Source: DASRDU01 sp035560235
GTDB lineage: Bacteria; Acidobacteriota; Blastocatellia; RBC074
DNA length: 56,949 nucleotides
Assembly: GCA_035560235.1 (NCBI GenBank)
Contig: DATMAG010000010.1
Coordinates: forward strand, 1-56,949
Reading direction: 5' to 3'
The position numbers and the translations under genes were made by a program. Shown piece after piece: positions 35,091 through 43,953 of the stretch (position 1 is its first letter; each line of letters opens with the position of its first letter). The notes under the pieces are model-generated. The model ran no database searches. It saw only the letters and a program-made list of their open reading frames with translations, and was not told the DNA's origin.

Positions 35091-36152
35091 TCACCACTCG
35101 CTGCCTTCGCTGAGTTCGATGAGCTGAGCTGCGGACATGTGGTTTTCATAAAAGACCTGCAGCGCAGTCGGCCCGGCATCGAGGCCTGGTGGAACGGCGA
35201 TGTTGATCTGCACGCGCAGCACCTGATCAGCCGGATTGCGCGACGGGCCGACGTAGACCGGTTTGACGCCGAAGCCGCCGAGCGTCACCTTCACTTCTTC
35301 GCGCGTGGCCTGTTCCGGCAGCCCTTCAGCCCAGATGGTCAGGTAAGCGTGCTTGCCGCGACGCGGGAAGTCGGGCCTGAGGCTGAGCGCATTGACTATG
35401 TCAACGATCTGAATCGAAGGCTCGGCTTCAGTCGGCAGGCTCTCCCACTGACGTTCAGCTCTGACCACGCCGCGCACGTCATCCCTGCGGATGGCTTCGG
35501 CTCTGACGAAACCGGCGGCGCGGGCCATCCGAATCAGGCATTCGACATTCGGCCCCCACCAGTTGTCATACTGCCCGCCAAGCTCGTCAACCTCATAAAA
35601 CTCCATGATCGGACGCGGCGTCGGCAGCACCTTGTCAATGATGTGCGATTCGATGATGGCCGTGCCGCGCGAGACTTCGCAGACCCGTTCGAGCGCAAGC
35701 AGCGGATGGCGCAGGTGATAAAGCACGCCCAGAAACAGCACAAGATCGAACTGTCCGAGCCGCTCCTTCGTGACTTCGTAAACGCTCAGTTCGTGAAACT
35801 GAATTTTTGATCCGAGGATGCGATGCGCCTCGAAGAATTTCTCAGGCCGCCAGACATCAACCGAAACGACTTCAGCGCCGCGCCGTTCCGACTCGAAACT
35901 GTAAAAGCCGTCCCAGCAGCCGATGTCCAGCACGCGCAGTCCGCGCATATCCTGCGGCAGATTGAAGCGCGCATAGTTGTCACGCAGCTCTTCGATCCGA
36001 TGAACGCCCGGCGTGATGAGGCCGTTGCCGAGATCAATGCTGTGCCACCAGCCGGTCGAAAGGAATTCATTGCGCTGATCATCAGCCGTGCGATCCAGCA
36101 CCTGGCGCAGCGCTTCGTTGTCATCGAGTGCAGTTGTGCCTTCAGCAGTCAT
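35091..36152 (-). CDS. SAM-dependent methyltransferase (CmoB-like) with C-terminal beta domain
   Basis: A 353-residue protein. The N-terminal TGWWHSIDLGNG (residues 33-44) resembles the CmoB/DUF1698 family, and SAM motif I is VLDIGCWDGFYS at 74-85, followed by the acidic VSVDVW. The catalytic domain ends near residue 260. The remaining 90 residues (HAYLTIWAEGLP, KPVYVGPSRNPADQVLRVQINI, GPTALQVFYEN) look like an extracellular-type beta-sandwich related to TIGR03437. The start at 36152 begins the recognisable protein; the longer frame lacks a ribosome binding site. It is divergent from another methyltransferase with the same type of tail. Its substrate may be a glycan or lipid of the surrounding clusters. 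Confidence 0.82.
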   Translation of the reverse strand: MTAEGTTALDDNEALRQVLDRTADDQRNEFLSTGWWHSIDLGNGLITPGVHRIEELRDNYARFNLPQDMRGLRVLDIGCWDGFYSFESERRGAEVVSVDVWRPEKFFEAHRILGSKIQFHELSVYEVTKERLGQFDLVLFLGVLYHLRHPLLALERVCEVSRGTAIIESHIIDKVLPTPRPIMEFYEVDELGGQYDNWWGPNVECLIRMARAAGFVRAEAIRRDDVRGVVRAERQWESLPTEAEPSIQIVDIVNALSLRPDFPRRGKHAYLTIWAEGLPEQATREEVKVTLGGFGVKPVYVGPSRNPADQVLRVQINIAVPPGLDAGPTALQVFYENHMSAAQLIELSEGSEW

Positions 36153-36282
36153 AACAATTCCGTTCAGTAGTGATGAAAAATGACAGGTCACATTACCCTG
36201 GGAACCGCAGGGTGACAAGCGCAGGGTGCTGTAGTAAATTACCCGCCTTCTGCATTCATCATTCAATTCAGGTCAGCACATC

Positions 36283-37650
36283 ATGAGCCAGCCGTCATCG
36301 CAGCAGAGCCAGCTTGAGAACTATTCCAGCGACATGAAGCGCGACTGGGACGCGCGCGCGCGCGAGGACGCGAAGTGGTATATCAACACAGTCCGGCGCG
36401 GCCAGAGCGAAGAGGAGTTCGACGCCACCTGCCGTCACGATATTGAGAACTTCATTCTCGCTGATCTGCCTGTACTGACTGGCGGACGCGATCCGCGCAC
36501 GCTGCGGCTGCTCGAAATCGGTTGCGGCATCGGGCGCATGACCAGACATCTGGCGCGGCTTTTCGGCGAAGTTCATGGCACGGATGTTTCCGGCGAGATG
36601 ATTCGCCTCGGACGCGAGCGGCTGCGCGACTGCCCGAACGTCTTTCTGCACGAAACCAGCGGCTGCGATTTCGCGGCTTTTCCTGACGCTCATTTCGATC
36701 TGATCTTTTCAGCTTACGTCTTTCAGCACATTCCGAGCGCGGAAGTGATTCGCGCCAACATCCGCGACGCTTACCGGGTGCTGAAACCAGGCGGCATCTT
36801 CAAGTTCATGGCCGCAGGCATCAGCAGCGAAGAGTACGCGCAGATGCCCAAGGATACCTGGACGGGCGCGCCGTTTGCCGAAGCCGACAGTCGGCAGATC
36901 GCCCGCGAACTCGGCGCGCAACTGATGAGCGTCGTCGGCGAAGGCACACAGTATTTCTGGACTGTGCTGCGCAAACGCACGCAGTCTGAACTGACGACCA
37001 CAGGCGCACAGCCGCAGATCATCGTCGCAGGTCGCGCCGACGATCTGACGATCAGCGAAGTTCCGTCGCGTGGCGACAAGGCCTGGCTCGGACTCAAAGT
37101 GGCGGGACTCGAACTCGCAGAAGCCGATTGCAGCGACATTGCGGTTGAACTGCGTGGCCGCGACCTGCTGCCGGTTTACGCCGGGCCTGCCGGAATCAGT
37201 CCTGACGCTTCGGCACTCTCAGGGCTGTTGCAGATCAACGTGCGGATTCCGGCAGACGATCCGGGCGGAACAGCGAACGTGAGAGTGAAACTGAAGGATG
37301 GCAGGGTTTCTGAAGCCGTCACCGCAGCGATCCTGCCGCCCGAGCCTGTGCCGCCAAAGATCACGCTCGTCAGCAACGCCTTCGATGGCGGCACTGACCT
37401 GCAGGCGCGCGGGCCGAAATCGCTGCTCAGAGTCTTCGTCGACAACCTCGACCGCAGCGCGAGTGTTGAGACAGTCATCGTTCGTATCGGTGAGCGCGAT
37501 TTCACGCCGCAGTCGCTCACGTTTCAACCGAACAACGCAGTCTTCCTGCTCACAGTGCAACTGCCTGAAGACATGCAGCCGCAGGCGACTGAAATCAGAG
37601 TCAACTCCGGCGGACTGCAGTCAGCCCCCTGGCCGGTGCTGATTTCATAA
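36283..37650 (+). CDS. SAM-dependent methyltransferase with two C-terminal beta domains
   Basis: A 455-residue protein with SAM motif I LLEIGCGIGRMT (76-87) and a Methyltransf_11-type pattern (FDLIFSAYVFQHIP, AYRVLKPGGIFKFMAAG). From about residue 250 the catalytic domain is followed by a TIGR03437-like region (LLPVYAGPAGISP, GLLQINVRIPADDPGG) and then a second beta domain (PPKITLVSNAFDGG to the end) of IPT/Ig-like character. No signal peptide. The tail is related in pattern to that of the divergent methyltransferase, suggesting a shared adaptor module. The 130-bp space between the two genes holds ACCCTG/CAGGGT repeats and presumably both promoters. Confidence 0.82.
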   Translation: MSQPSSQQSQLENYSSDMKRDWDARAREDAKWYINTVRRGQSEEEFDATCRHDIENFILADLPVLTGGRDPRTLRLLEIGCGIGRMTRHLARLFGEVHGTDVSGEMIRLGRERLRDCPNVFLHETSGCDFAAFPDAHFDLIFSAYVFQHIPSAEVIRANIRDAYRVLKPGGIFKFMAAGISSEEYAQMPKDTWTGAPFAEADSRQIARELGAQLMSVVGEGTQYFWTVLRKRTQSELTTTGAQPQIIVAGRADDLTISEVPSRGDKAWLGLKVAGLELAEADCSDIAVELRGRDLLPVYAGPAGISPDASALSGLLQINVRIPADDPGGTANVRVKLKDGRVSEAVTAAILPPEPVPPKITLVSNAFDGGTDLQARGPKSLLRVFVDNLDRSASVETVIVRIGERDFTPQSLTFQPNNAVFLLTVQLPEDMQPQATEIRVNSGGLQSAPWPVLIS

Positions 37651-37659
37651 GCAGAACGA

Positions 37660-37831
37660 GCCACGAATGAACAGGCATTCTCCATTCTCCATTCTCCATT
37701 ATTTGCAGAGAGTAGTGATTCGTGAACAGGTCTTCTGCAAATAATGGAGAATGGAGAATGGAGAATGGAGAATGATTCCCGGTGCGAACGAAGTTCAGCA
37801 GCATTCGTGAACATTCGTGCTCATTCGTGGC
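37660..37831. repeat. Composite palindrome, ATTCTCC family copy 2 (perfect 32-bp inner stem)
   Basis: The inner arms 37677-37708 and 37735-37766 are exact reverse complements (32 bp, 26-nt loop); each arm carries three ATTCTCC units followed by ATTATTTGCAG. The right side has one more GGAGAATG unit. Outer arms GCCACGAATGA (37660-37670) and TCATTCGTGGC (37821-37831) pair, with extra ATTCGTG units inside. The loop words (GAGAGT, GTGATT, AGGTCTT) match the copy at 14.6 kb. Confidence 0.93.
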
Positions 37832-37853
37832 GATCTCTTCCTGATCGCGGGTT

Positions 37854-38426
37854 ATGTCTGAACGTGAATCAATCAGCGCGGCAATCGCGCCTGGCCGGAT
37901 GACTCTGCCGGTCATTGCGCGGCTGCTGTTTCTGGCGTTGCTGATCGGCCTCGGAACAAAGGCGCTTGTGGATCAGAATCTGCAGGTGCTCTCTGACACG
38001 GGGCCTGACGGATGGGGAACAACGGTTACGCCTGACGCTTCGACCGACGCTTATCTGCGCGCTCTGCTGCGCGAACGTGACCGAGAAGTGATGGCCGGAA
38101 TTCCGCATCCGGCTGAAAAACTCCGTTCAGCATTTGCTTCGCTGCCGGGCGATGGAGCCATTCTGTTCACGGGCGACCGGCAGGATGTTTCCTTTCTGCT
38201 CGTGCTGCTGACTACGGCTCAACTGAGCCAGCCGCGTCCGGTTTATGAACTCAGATGCGAAACTCAGACGGTGGATAATGAACTCCCGCTGAATACGCGC
38301 GTCGCAGCCGTCATTTACTATCTGACTCAGCCGCCTGCCGGGCGGCAGGGACAGACGATTCTGCCGGGCCTGACGCTCGTGCCGGTTACTCAGTCAGGTC
38401 AGTTGAAGCATTTCTGTTCACGCTGA
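37854..38426 (+). CDS. Single-pass membrane protein, unknown function
   Basis: A 190-residue protein I do not recognise. Residues 17-37 (LPVIARLLFLALLIGLGTKAL) form one transmembrane helix; the rest should be periplasmic and includes KLRSAFASLPGDGAILFTGD and a segment rich in hydrophobic strands (VSFLLVLLTTAQLS). The fold suggests a small alpha/beta domain of the kind found beside membrane glycosyltransferases of the GT39/YfhO type, but this is weak. Its 3' end overlaps the convergent YfhO-family gene by 41 bp. Confidence 0.6.
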   Translation: MSERESISAAIAPGRMTLPVIARLLFLALLIGLGTKALVDQNLQVLSDTGPDGWGTTVTPDASTDAYLRALLRERDREVMAGIPHPAEKLRSAFASLPGDGAILFTGDRQDVSFLLVLLTTAQLSQPRPVYELRCETQTVDNELPLNTRVAAVIYYLTQPPAGRQGQTILPGLTLVPVTQSGQLKHFCSR

Positions 38427-41229
38427 GCGCAGCTCTGTTTCTCATCAGCAATCCTGCCGTCGGCAGCAGCAGCACGCCGAGCGCAGCCGCCAGGAGGCCT
38501 TTGCTGAAACTCGCCGGGCGACAGATGAATTCAATCCGATGTTCGCCCGCAGGCACTGCAATGCCGCGCAGCGTGTAATCAGTCCGGTGAATCGCTGTTT
38601 CAGTTCCGTCAATCAGAGCGCGCCAGCCTGGATAATCAATTTCGCTCAGCACCAGAAAGCCTGCCTGCTGATTGCTCGTCTGCAGTTCAATTCGCTGCGG
38701 TCTGTATGCAGTGATCTTCACCTCCCCGCCATCGGCATCTTCAATTATTGGCGCGCCCGGCTGCAGCAATGCTGATTCAGCCGGATCAAAGGTGCGGCCA
38801 TCGGGCAGCTTCCCTTCCCTGATTGCCCTTAACGCTTCGGCATCGCTCAGCAGCAGAATATTTCTGACGAACCAGGCGCGCGGGAGGGCTTTCAGATTTT
38901 CATACACCTCGACGCCGTAAAAGCTCGTCAGCCTGCGCCACCGCTGCGCGGGCAGAAGCGAGACGCTGAGCGGAGACGAAGCCTGCGTTGCGGAATCAAA
39001 CAGTGATGCGCGGAACAGTTCGAGCGAGGCTGCAGGCTGCGCGTATTCAACTTCGATCCGGTCAATCTCTGCGCGGTCAAAGGTGAACCGGGCCAGGTAA
39101 CGATGCGCGGCAAAGGTGCCGGAACTGTCATTCACCGGCCAGCTTTCAATCACCTGTGCGCGACGATGTCTGATGACGGCTCGCACATCAGCGCGCTCCC
39201 AGGCCCATTCTGAAGTGTCGCGCCCGGCCTGCATTTCGCGTTCAATCACGCGGCCATCCTTCGCGTGCAGCCTGAGTTTCAGCACCAGTTGTCCATCGCT
39301 CAGGCCAGCCGAATTCGCCAATGCTGAGACGATGACCAGTTCGTTTGCAGCAGCGCCACCGGCCATCAGTTCTGCGCGTGAACCTGCGCTGAGACTGAGG
39401 CTGAGCGGCGGTTCGCTGAACCGCACGCCTGCGTACACAGGCCCGGTCTGCGCGGCTTTTTCTTCCTGATGTTCGATGAACAGATATTTGACGTTCAGCA
39501 GATTGAATCCCTGATGGGCAACGCTGAAAGCTGTGCGGTCAGTCACTATGCCGTCAACGCTCATCCCGCCCAGGACTGCGGCAGGTCGCAGCAGGCGAAG
39601 TTCGTCGTAACCGTTCACGCTCTGCAGCCCGCGCGCGATTGAGACATTCGGATGATTGAGCAGTTCGTAGCTGTTATCGAACGGGTTCGGCGCATAGCTG
39701 AGCAGGCGAAAACTGCTGAGATCACTCTCGCGCGCTTTGATGAAGCTGACCGTGGGCGGATCGGCCAGATGTTCGCTGACATCGAAAACCAGCGTGCGCC
39801 AGTCCAGGAACTGCCCGAATGAAGCCAGATCGCAGATGACAACCAGCAGCAGCAGCCCGCCCGCAACTCGCGTCTGTCTGCGCCCGAACCACCAGACAGC
39901 AGTCAGACCAGTCGTGAAGATCAGCAGCGGAACCAGCAGCTCAGCATCCATCAGCCTGCCGTTCGCTGTCAGATAAGCTATTGCTGTCGCCAGAACGACC
40001 GCGCCGAGAATCAGCGCGCTGCGTCTGAGTGTTTGCGTGACGGCCTTCCGCTCTGCGCGTTCCAGCCGGTTCAAGCCCATTCCGGCCAGCACCGCGAGCG
40101 CGAAATCGAACTCAAGCAGGTGCCGCGATGAAGTGCGAAAGAGATTGAAGACCGGCAAACGGTAGAGCAGATGATTCACCCCGAACGGCAGCGAATCGCC
40201 GAATGAAAGCAGCAGCGCAACGACTGCCGCGACGCTCCAGAACCAGACCAGCCGCCGCTTCACACTGATAATTGCAATCAGCGCGAGCAGCAGCGCCGAC
40301 AGTCCGACATAACCAGCCGTCACATAGACGCCCCACGCGCCGCGATAAGGCTGATGATACGGCGGCAGGGATGCGCCGCCATAAAAGTATGGAAAGATCA
40401 GCGCTGCAATCTGTCGCAGCGGAAAGTGCCAGGCCGAGAAATTTTCATAAGTGATGCTCGTGCGCGCTCCCTGCTGTTGCAGTTCTCTGAGCGGCAGCAT
40501 CTGAATCATTGAAATCAGCGCGCCGCTGCAGGCCATCAGGACAACTGCCGCAATAAATCGCCAGCGCGGAGGCTGAAGATGCACGACTGCAAAGAGAAAG
40601 TATGCGCCACTGAGCAGCGCCGTGTGCCAGCTCATCTGCGGGAAGCAGGCGAAAGATTGCAGGGCAATCAGCAGCGCGCCCGCACAGATCCGGCGCCACG
40701 AAACACGCTGCCGGAGTTTCTCAAGCGCGAGAAGAATCCAGGGCAGCCACGCCGCCGCCGCGAGCATTGCCGCATTGCCGAGCGACATCACCATAAATCC
40801 GCCGAAGGCAAAGACAGCTCCGGTCACGAGCGCACCGAGGCGACTGCTTCCGATTGCCCGCGCAAATCTGTATGCCCCGATCAGCGCGACATAAAATGTG
40901 GCGATGACCACTGCGTTCATTGCCGCGCCGGGCGGCAGCAGCGCAAAGAGCCAGTTGAGCGGATAGAGCGCGCCCGGATAAGCAGCGGCAAGCAGCGGCA
41001 TGCCGCCAAAGACATACGGGTTCCACAGCGGCAGCGCGCCGCTGGCAATCAGCTCTCCGGTCAGCACTCGCACGCCGAGCTGCTGCGGCCATCCGTCGCC
41101 CTGCACCAGCGCCACTCTGCCCGCCACTGCCGGAAGAAACCAGGCAAGCGGCAGCAGCAGGATGATGAGACCGGCAAATCGTCTTTCCGTTATCTGTTTC
41201 ACGCGAATTCCCGGCACGGGAGCGAGCAT
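38386..41229 (-). CDS. YfhO-family multi-pass membrane protein, paralogue 1
   Basis: About 947 residues. A first transmembrane helix (LIILLLPLAWFLPAVAG) is followed by the first extracytoplasmic loop with GDGWPQQLGVRVLTGELI and LPLWNPYVFGGMPLLA, typical of YfhO/GT-C membrane proteins, then about ten more helices to residue 460. A large soluble part and a final helix pair complete it, with the conserved GFLVLSEIDYPGWRALIDG and VPAGEHRIEFI motifs near the C-terminus. YfhO in Bacillus helps glycosylate cell-wall polymers using lipid-linked sugars (family knowledge). ATG 41229 is preferred because GAGG lies upstream; TTG 41256 is the longer option. Divergent from cluster B and similar to the proteins at 49247 and 52248. 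Confidence 0.87.
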   Translation of the reverse strand: MLAPVPGIRVKQITERRFAGLIILLLPLAWFLPAVAGRVALVQGDGWPQQLGVRVLTGELIASGALPLWNPYVFGGMPLLAAAYPGALYPLNWLFALLPPGAAMNAVVIATFYVALIGAYRFARAIGSSRLGALVTGAVFAFGGFMVMSLGNAAMLAAAAWLPWILLALEKLRQRVSWRRICAGALLIALQSFACFPQMSWHTALLSGAYFLFAVVHLQPPRWRFIAAVVLMACSGALISMIQMLPLRELQQQGARTSITYENFSAWHFPLRQIAALIFPYFYGGASLPPYHQPYRGAWGVYVTAGYVGLSALLLALIAIISVKRRLVWFWSVAAVVALLLSFGDSLPFGVNHLLYRLPVFNLFRTSSRHLLEFDFALAVLAGMGLNRLERAERKAVTQTLRRSALILGAVVLATAIAYLTANGRLMDAELLVPLLIFTTGLTAVWWFGRRQTRVAGGLLLLVVICDLASFGQFLDWRTLVFDVSEHLADPPTVSFIKARESDLSSFRLLSYAPNPFDNSYELLNHPNVSIARGLQSVNGYDELRLLRPAAVLGGMSVDGIVTDRTAFSVAHQGFNLLNVKYLFIEHQEEKAAQTGPVYAGVRFSEPPLSLSLSAGSRAELMAGGAAANELVIVSALANSAGLSDGQLVLKLRLHAKDGRVIEREMQAGRDTSEWAWERADVRAVIRHRRAQVIESWPVNDSSGTFAAHRYLARFTFDRAEIDRIEVEYAQPAASLELFRASLFDSATQASSPLSVSLLPAQRWRRLTSFYGVEVYENLKALPRAWFVRNILLLSDAEALRAIREGKLPDGRTFDPAESALLQPGAPIIEDADGGEVKITAYRPQRIELQTSNQQAGFLVLSEIDYPGWRALIDGTETAIHRTDYTLRGIAVPAGEHRIEFICRPASFSKGLLAAALGVLLLPTAGLLMRNRAALSVNRNASTDLTE

Positions 41230-41363
41230 TCTCCACGCCTCATTCCCTCTTTTCAATCAACGGCGGCCTGATCTCTGGCAGGCTCAGTGAACTGAGACTG
41301 TGCGACTTTTATTTATCCGCTTCGTGTGTAATAAAAGAGGAAGTCTTTTGAAGGGTCTGATTA

Positions 41364-42548
41364 ATGAAGCGCCTGCTGGTCTATTCACACGATACATACG
41401 GCCTCGGCAACATTCGCCGGATGCTCTCGATCTGTCAGCATCTGCTTGCAGACATTCCTGAGCTTTCGGTGCTGGTGATTACCGGTTCGCCGGTCATTCA
41501 CAGTCTGCGGCTGCCTGCCAGGCTCGATTACATCAAACTGCCCTGTCTGACCCGTGTCGCGCGCGGGCAGTACACGACCAGATATCTCAGCACTGACATC
41601 GCTGAAGCCATCAGCCTGAGGTCGGAACTGATTCACACTACGGCGGTCTGCTTCAAACCCGATCTGCTGATGGTTGACAAGACGCCGCTCGGAGTCAGAG
41701 GCGAACTCGCTGCCACGCTTGAATCCCTGCGCTCAGCACAGCCGACAATCAGACAGGTGCTCGTGCTGCGCGATATTCTGGACAGCCCCGAAGCGGTTAC
41801 TGACAACTGGACGCGCAACGGTCATTACGCCGCGACTGAGCAGTATTACGATCAGGTGCTGGTGCTTGGCGAACGCGCCATCTTCGATCCGGTGCGGGAA
41901 TATCGCTTTCCGCCTGCCGTGGCCGAAAAGACAGTCTTCTGCGGCTACATCGGCAAACAGGTCGCGCCGCACAACCGCGAGCGGGTCAGACGGCGGCTGT
42001 GCCTGGGCGCTGATGACAAGCTGATTCTGGTGACTCCGGGCGGCGGCGAGGATGGATACGAAGTCATCGAACGTTACCTCGCGGCCATCAGTTCCGCGCC
42101 GGTCGGGTTTCACAGCCTGATCGTCAGCGGGCCTGAAATGTCCCTGAGTCAGAAATCAAGGCTGCAGGAGCAGGCGGCAATGATTCCGCAGGTCACCTTT
42201 GATGAATTCAGCGGCGAGATGATGAACCTGATGGCAGCGGCTGATCTGATCGTGGCAATGGGCGGATACAACACTGTCTGCGAGATTCTCTCGCTCAGAA
42301 AAGAAGCGATCATCATTCCCCGCGTCAGACCGACCGAAGAACAACTGATCCGGGCTGACCGCATGGCCGCACACGGTCTGTTCAGAGTTATCCATCCGGA
42401 CGAACTGACTGCTGAAACGCTGCGGCGTCATCTGACTGAAGCTCTCTCTGAAAACGCTCGCGGTCAGGTGACGCACTATCCCGATCTGAATGCTTTGTCT
42501 GTCGTGGCCGAACAGGTCAGAAAGCTCCTCGCTGAAGATGAATCCTGA
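41364..42548 (+). CDS. COG4671-like glycosyltransferase, first gene of cluster B
   Basis: A 394-residue GT-B enzyme that begins with the same MKRLLVYSHDTYGLGNIRRM as the cluster A opener and keeps LILVTPGGGEDGYEV, VAMGGYNTVCEILSL and IIIPRVRPTEEQ. It starts a six-gene plus-strand run. The 134-bp region shared with the divergent YfhO gene contains the inverted words GACTTTTATT and AATAAAAGAGGAAGTC, a possible control element. Lacking the proline-rich tail of the cluster A copy, it is slightly shorter. Function inferred as an early sugar transfer in glycan assembly. Confidence 0.88.
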   Translation: MKRLLVYSHDTYGLGNIRRMLSICQHLLADIPELSVLVITGSPVIHSLRLPARLDYIKLPCLTRVARGQYTTRYLSTDIAEAISLRSELIHTTAVCFKPDLLMVDKTPLGVRGELAATLESLRSAQPTIRQVLVLRDILDSPEAVTDNWTRNGHYAATEQYYDQVLVLGERAIFDPVREYRFPPAVAEKTVFCGYIGKQVAPHNRERVRRRLCLGADDKLILVTPGGGEDGYEVIERYLAAISSAPVGFHSLIVSGPEMSLSQKSRLQEQAAMIPQVTFDEFSGEMMNLMAAADLIVAMGGYNTVCEILSLRKEAIIIPRVRPTEEQLIRADRMAAHGLFRVIHPDELTAETLRRHLTEALSENARGQVTHYPDLNALSVVAEQVRKLLAEDES

Positions 42549-43953
42549 CGCGCCTGAAATCGGCTACATTCTCAAAGGCTACCTGCGCACGTCCGAGACT
42601 TTCATCACCAGTGAAATCTCGCTGCTCGAAGACGCAGGGCTGAAGCTGCACATCTTTTCGCTCAAAAAGCTTGAAGGACAGCAGCGGCACGGCGTTGCTG
42701 ACCGGATCAGTGCCGCAGTCACATACCTGCCGCCCGTGACGCCTTCAGAGCAGACAGGATTGCTCAGATGGATATGGCAGAACCTGCCGGGTTTTGTGGC
42801 TTCGCACAGGCGCCTGCTGCGGCTGCGGCCACGCGCCTGGTTTTCTGTGCTGGCTGAGGCATTGCATCTGTCGTGGCGTTATCGCAGTCGAGCCTTCATC
42901 AGAGAGTTTCTGCAGGCCGGATTCATCGCGCAGCAGGTCATCGAATCCGGACGCATTCGCCACCTGCACGCGCACTTCTGTCATACCTCAACGACGGTGG
43001 CAATGTTTGCGAGCCGGTTGTGCAGCGTGCCGTTCAGCTTCACCGCGCACGCCAAGGATATTTACCGCGAGGATATGAATCCGGGCGATCTGCTCGCGGT
43101 CAAGCTGCAGCGCGCCCGCTTCGTCGTCACCTGCACCGGAGCCAATCAGCAGTATCTCGCAGGCCTCAACCGGACGAAGACGCCGGTTTACAAAATCTAT
43201 CACGGCCTCGACCTGACGCTCTTTTCGCCGTCGGAAAGAAGAACTGAAAGCGAAGCGCGCACACCGCTGATTCTTGCAGTCGGGCGGCTGGTCGAAAAGA
43301 AGGGATTCAGCTTTCTGGTCGAAGCCTGCCGGATGCTGAAGGACAGAGGCCATCAGTTTCAGTGCCGGATCATCGGCAGCGCGGACAGCGAATCTGAAAG
43401 AATCAGCCGGATGATTGCAGAACTGCACCTGGCGAATGAAGTCACGCTGCACGGGGCAGTCACGCAGGAAGAACTGCGCGGAATTTATCAGCAGGCTGAT
43501 ATTTTCGCGCTGCCGTGCCAGGTGCTTGAGAACGGCGACCGCGACGGCATCCCGAATGTCCTGGTCGAAGCGATGGCGATGAAGCTGCCGGTAATTTCGA
43601 CCGATATTTCAGGCATTCCCGAACTGATCGCAGATCGCCGCACCGGGCTGCTCGTGCCGCAAAAGGATGCCGCAGCGCTCGCCAGGGCAATTGAAGAACT
43701 GCTGCTCAACCCTGCGCTGCGCCGCGCACTCGGCGAACAGGCCCGCGCAACCGTCGTGCAACGGTTTGACGCCAGGCAGAACGTGCTGCAGTTGAAACGA
43801 CTTTTCGATAACCAGAAATGGAACACGGATGAGACGGACGAAGCTGATCAGAACAGATCAAGCTGTTTCGATCAGTCGCATCCGTCTCATCCGCGTTCCA
43901 TTTCTGACTCCGGTTCAAATGGAATCTGTGCGCATCAGGGATTCGATTGCTGA
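42538..43953 (+). CDS. GT4-family glycosyltransferase (cluster B)
   Basis: A 471-residue GT-B enzyme, closely similar to the cluster A copy (GYILKGYLRTSETFITSEI, HLHAHFCHTSTTVAMFASRL, CQVLENGDRDGIPNVLVEA, VPQKDAAALARAIEELL). ATG 42538 overlaps the previous stop by 11 bp and starts at the conserved EIGYILKG region; the 42490 option adds 16 residues with no site. The conserved protein ends near LKRLFD; the last about 46 residues (from NQKWNTDETDE) are encoded by a palindrome and are unlike the paralogue. That tail is probably an accidental extension. Confidence 0.9.
   Translation: MNPDAPEIGYILKGYLRTSETFITSEISLLEDAGLKLHIFSLKKLEGQQRHGVADRISAAVTYLPPVTPSEQTGLLRWIWQNLPGFVASHRRLLRLRPRAWFSVLAEALHLSWRYRSRAFIREFLQAGFIAQQVIESGRIRHLHAHFCHTSTTVAMFASRLCSVPFSFTAHAKDIYREDMNPGDLLAVKLQRARFVVTCTGANQQYLAGLNRTKTPVYKIYHGLDLTLFSPSERRTESEARTPLILAVGRLVEKKGFSFLVEACRMLKDRGHQFQCRIIGSADSESERISRMIAELHLANEVTLHGAVTQEELRGIYQQADIFALPCQVLENGDRDGIPNVLVEAMAMKLPVISTDISGIPELIADRRTGLLVPQKDAAALARAIEELLLNPALRRALGEQARATVVQRFDARQNVLQLKRLFDNQKWNTDETDEADQNRSSCFDQSHPSHPRSISDSGSNGICAHQGFDC
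43813..43906. repeat. Near-perfect palindrome inside the GT4 reading frame
   Basis: The arms 43813-43857 and 43862-43906 are reverse complements with about eight mismatches over 45 nt (CAGAAATGGAAC, CGGATGAGACGGA, CTGATC, AACAG). It is contained in the 3' part of the GT4 gene and ends 12 nt before the start of the next gene, so it acts both as coding tail and as the junction of two overlapping genes. Confidence 0.85.

Noticed and set aside
37677..37766. Repeated ATTCTCC units considered as a CRISPR array
   Set aside because: Units are 7 nt with no spacers and are arranged as inverted arms; no cas genes are near.
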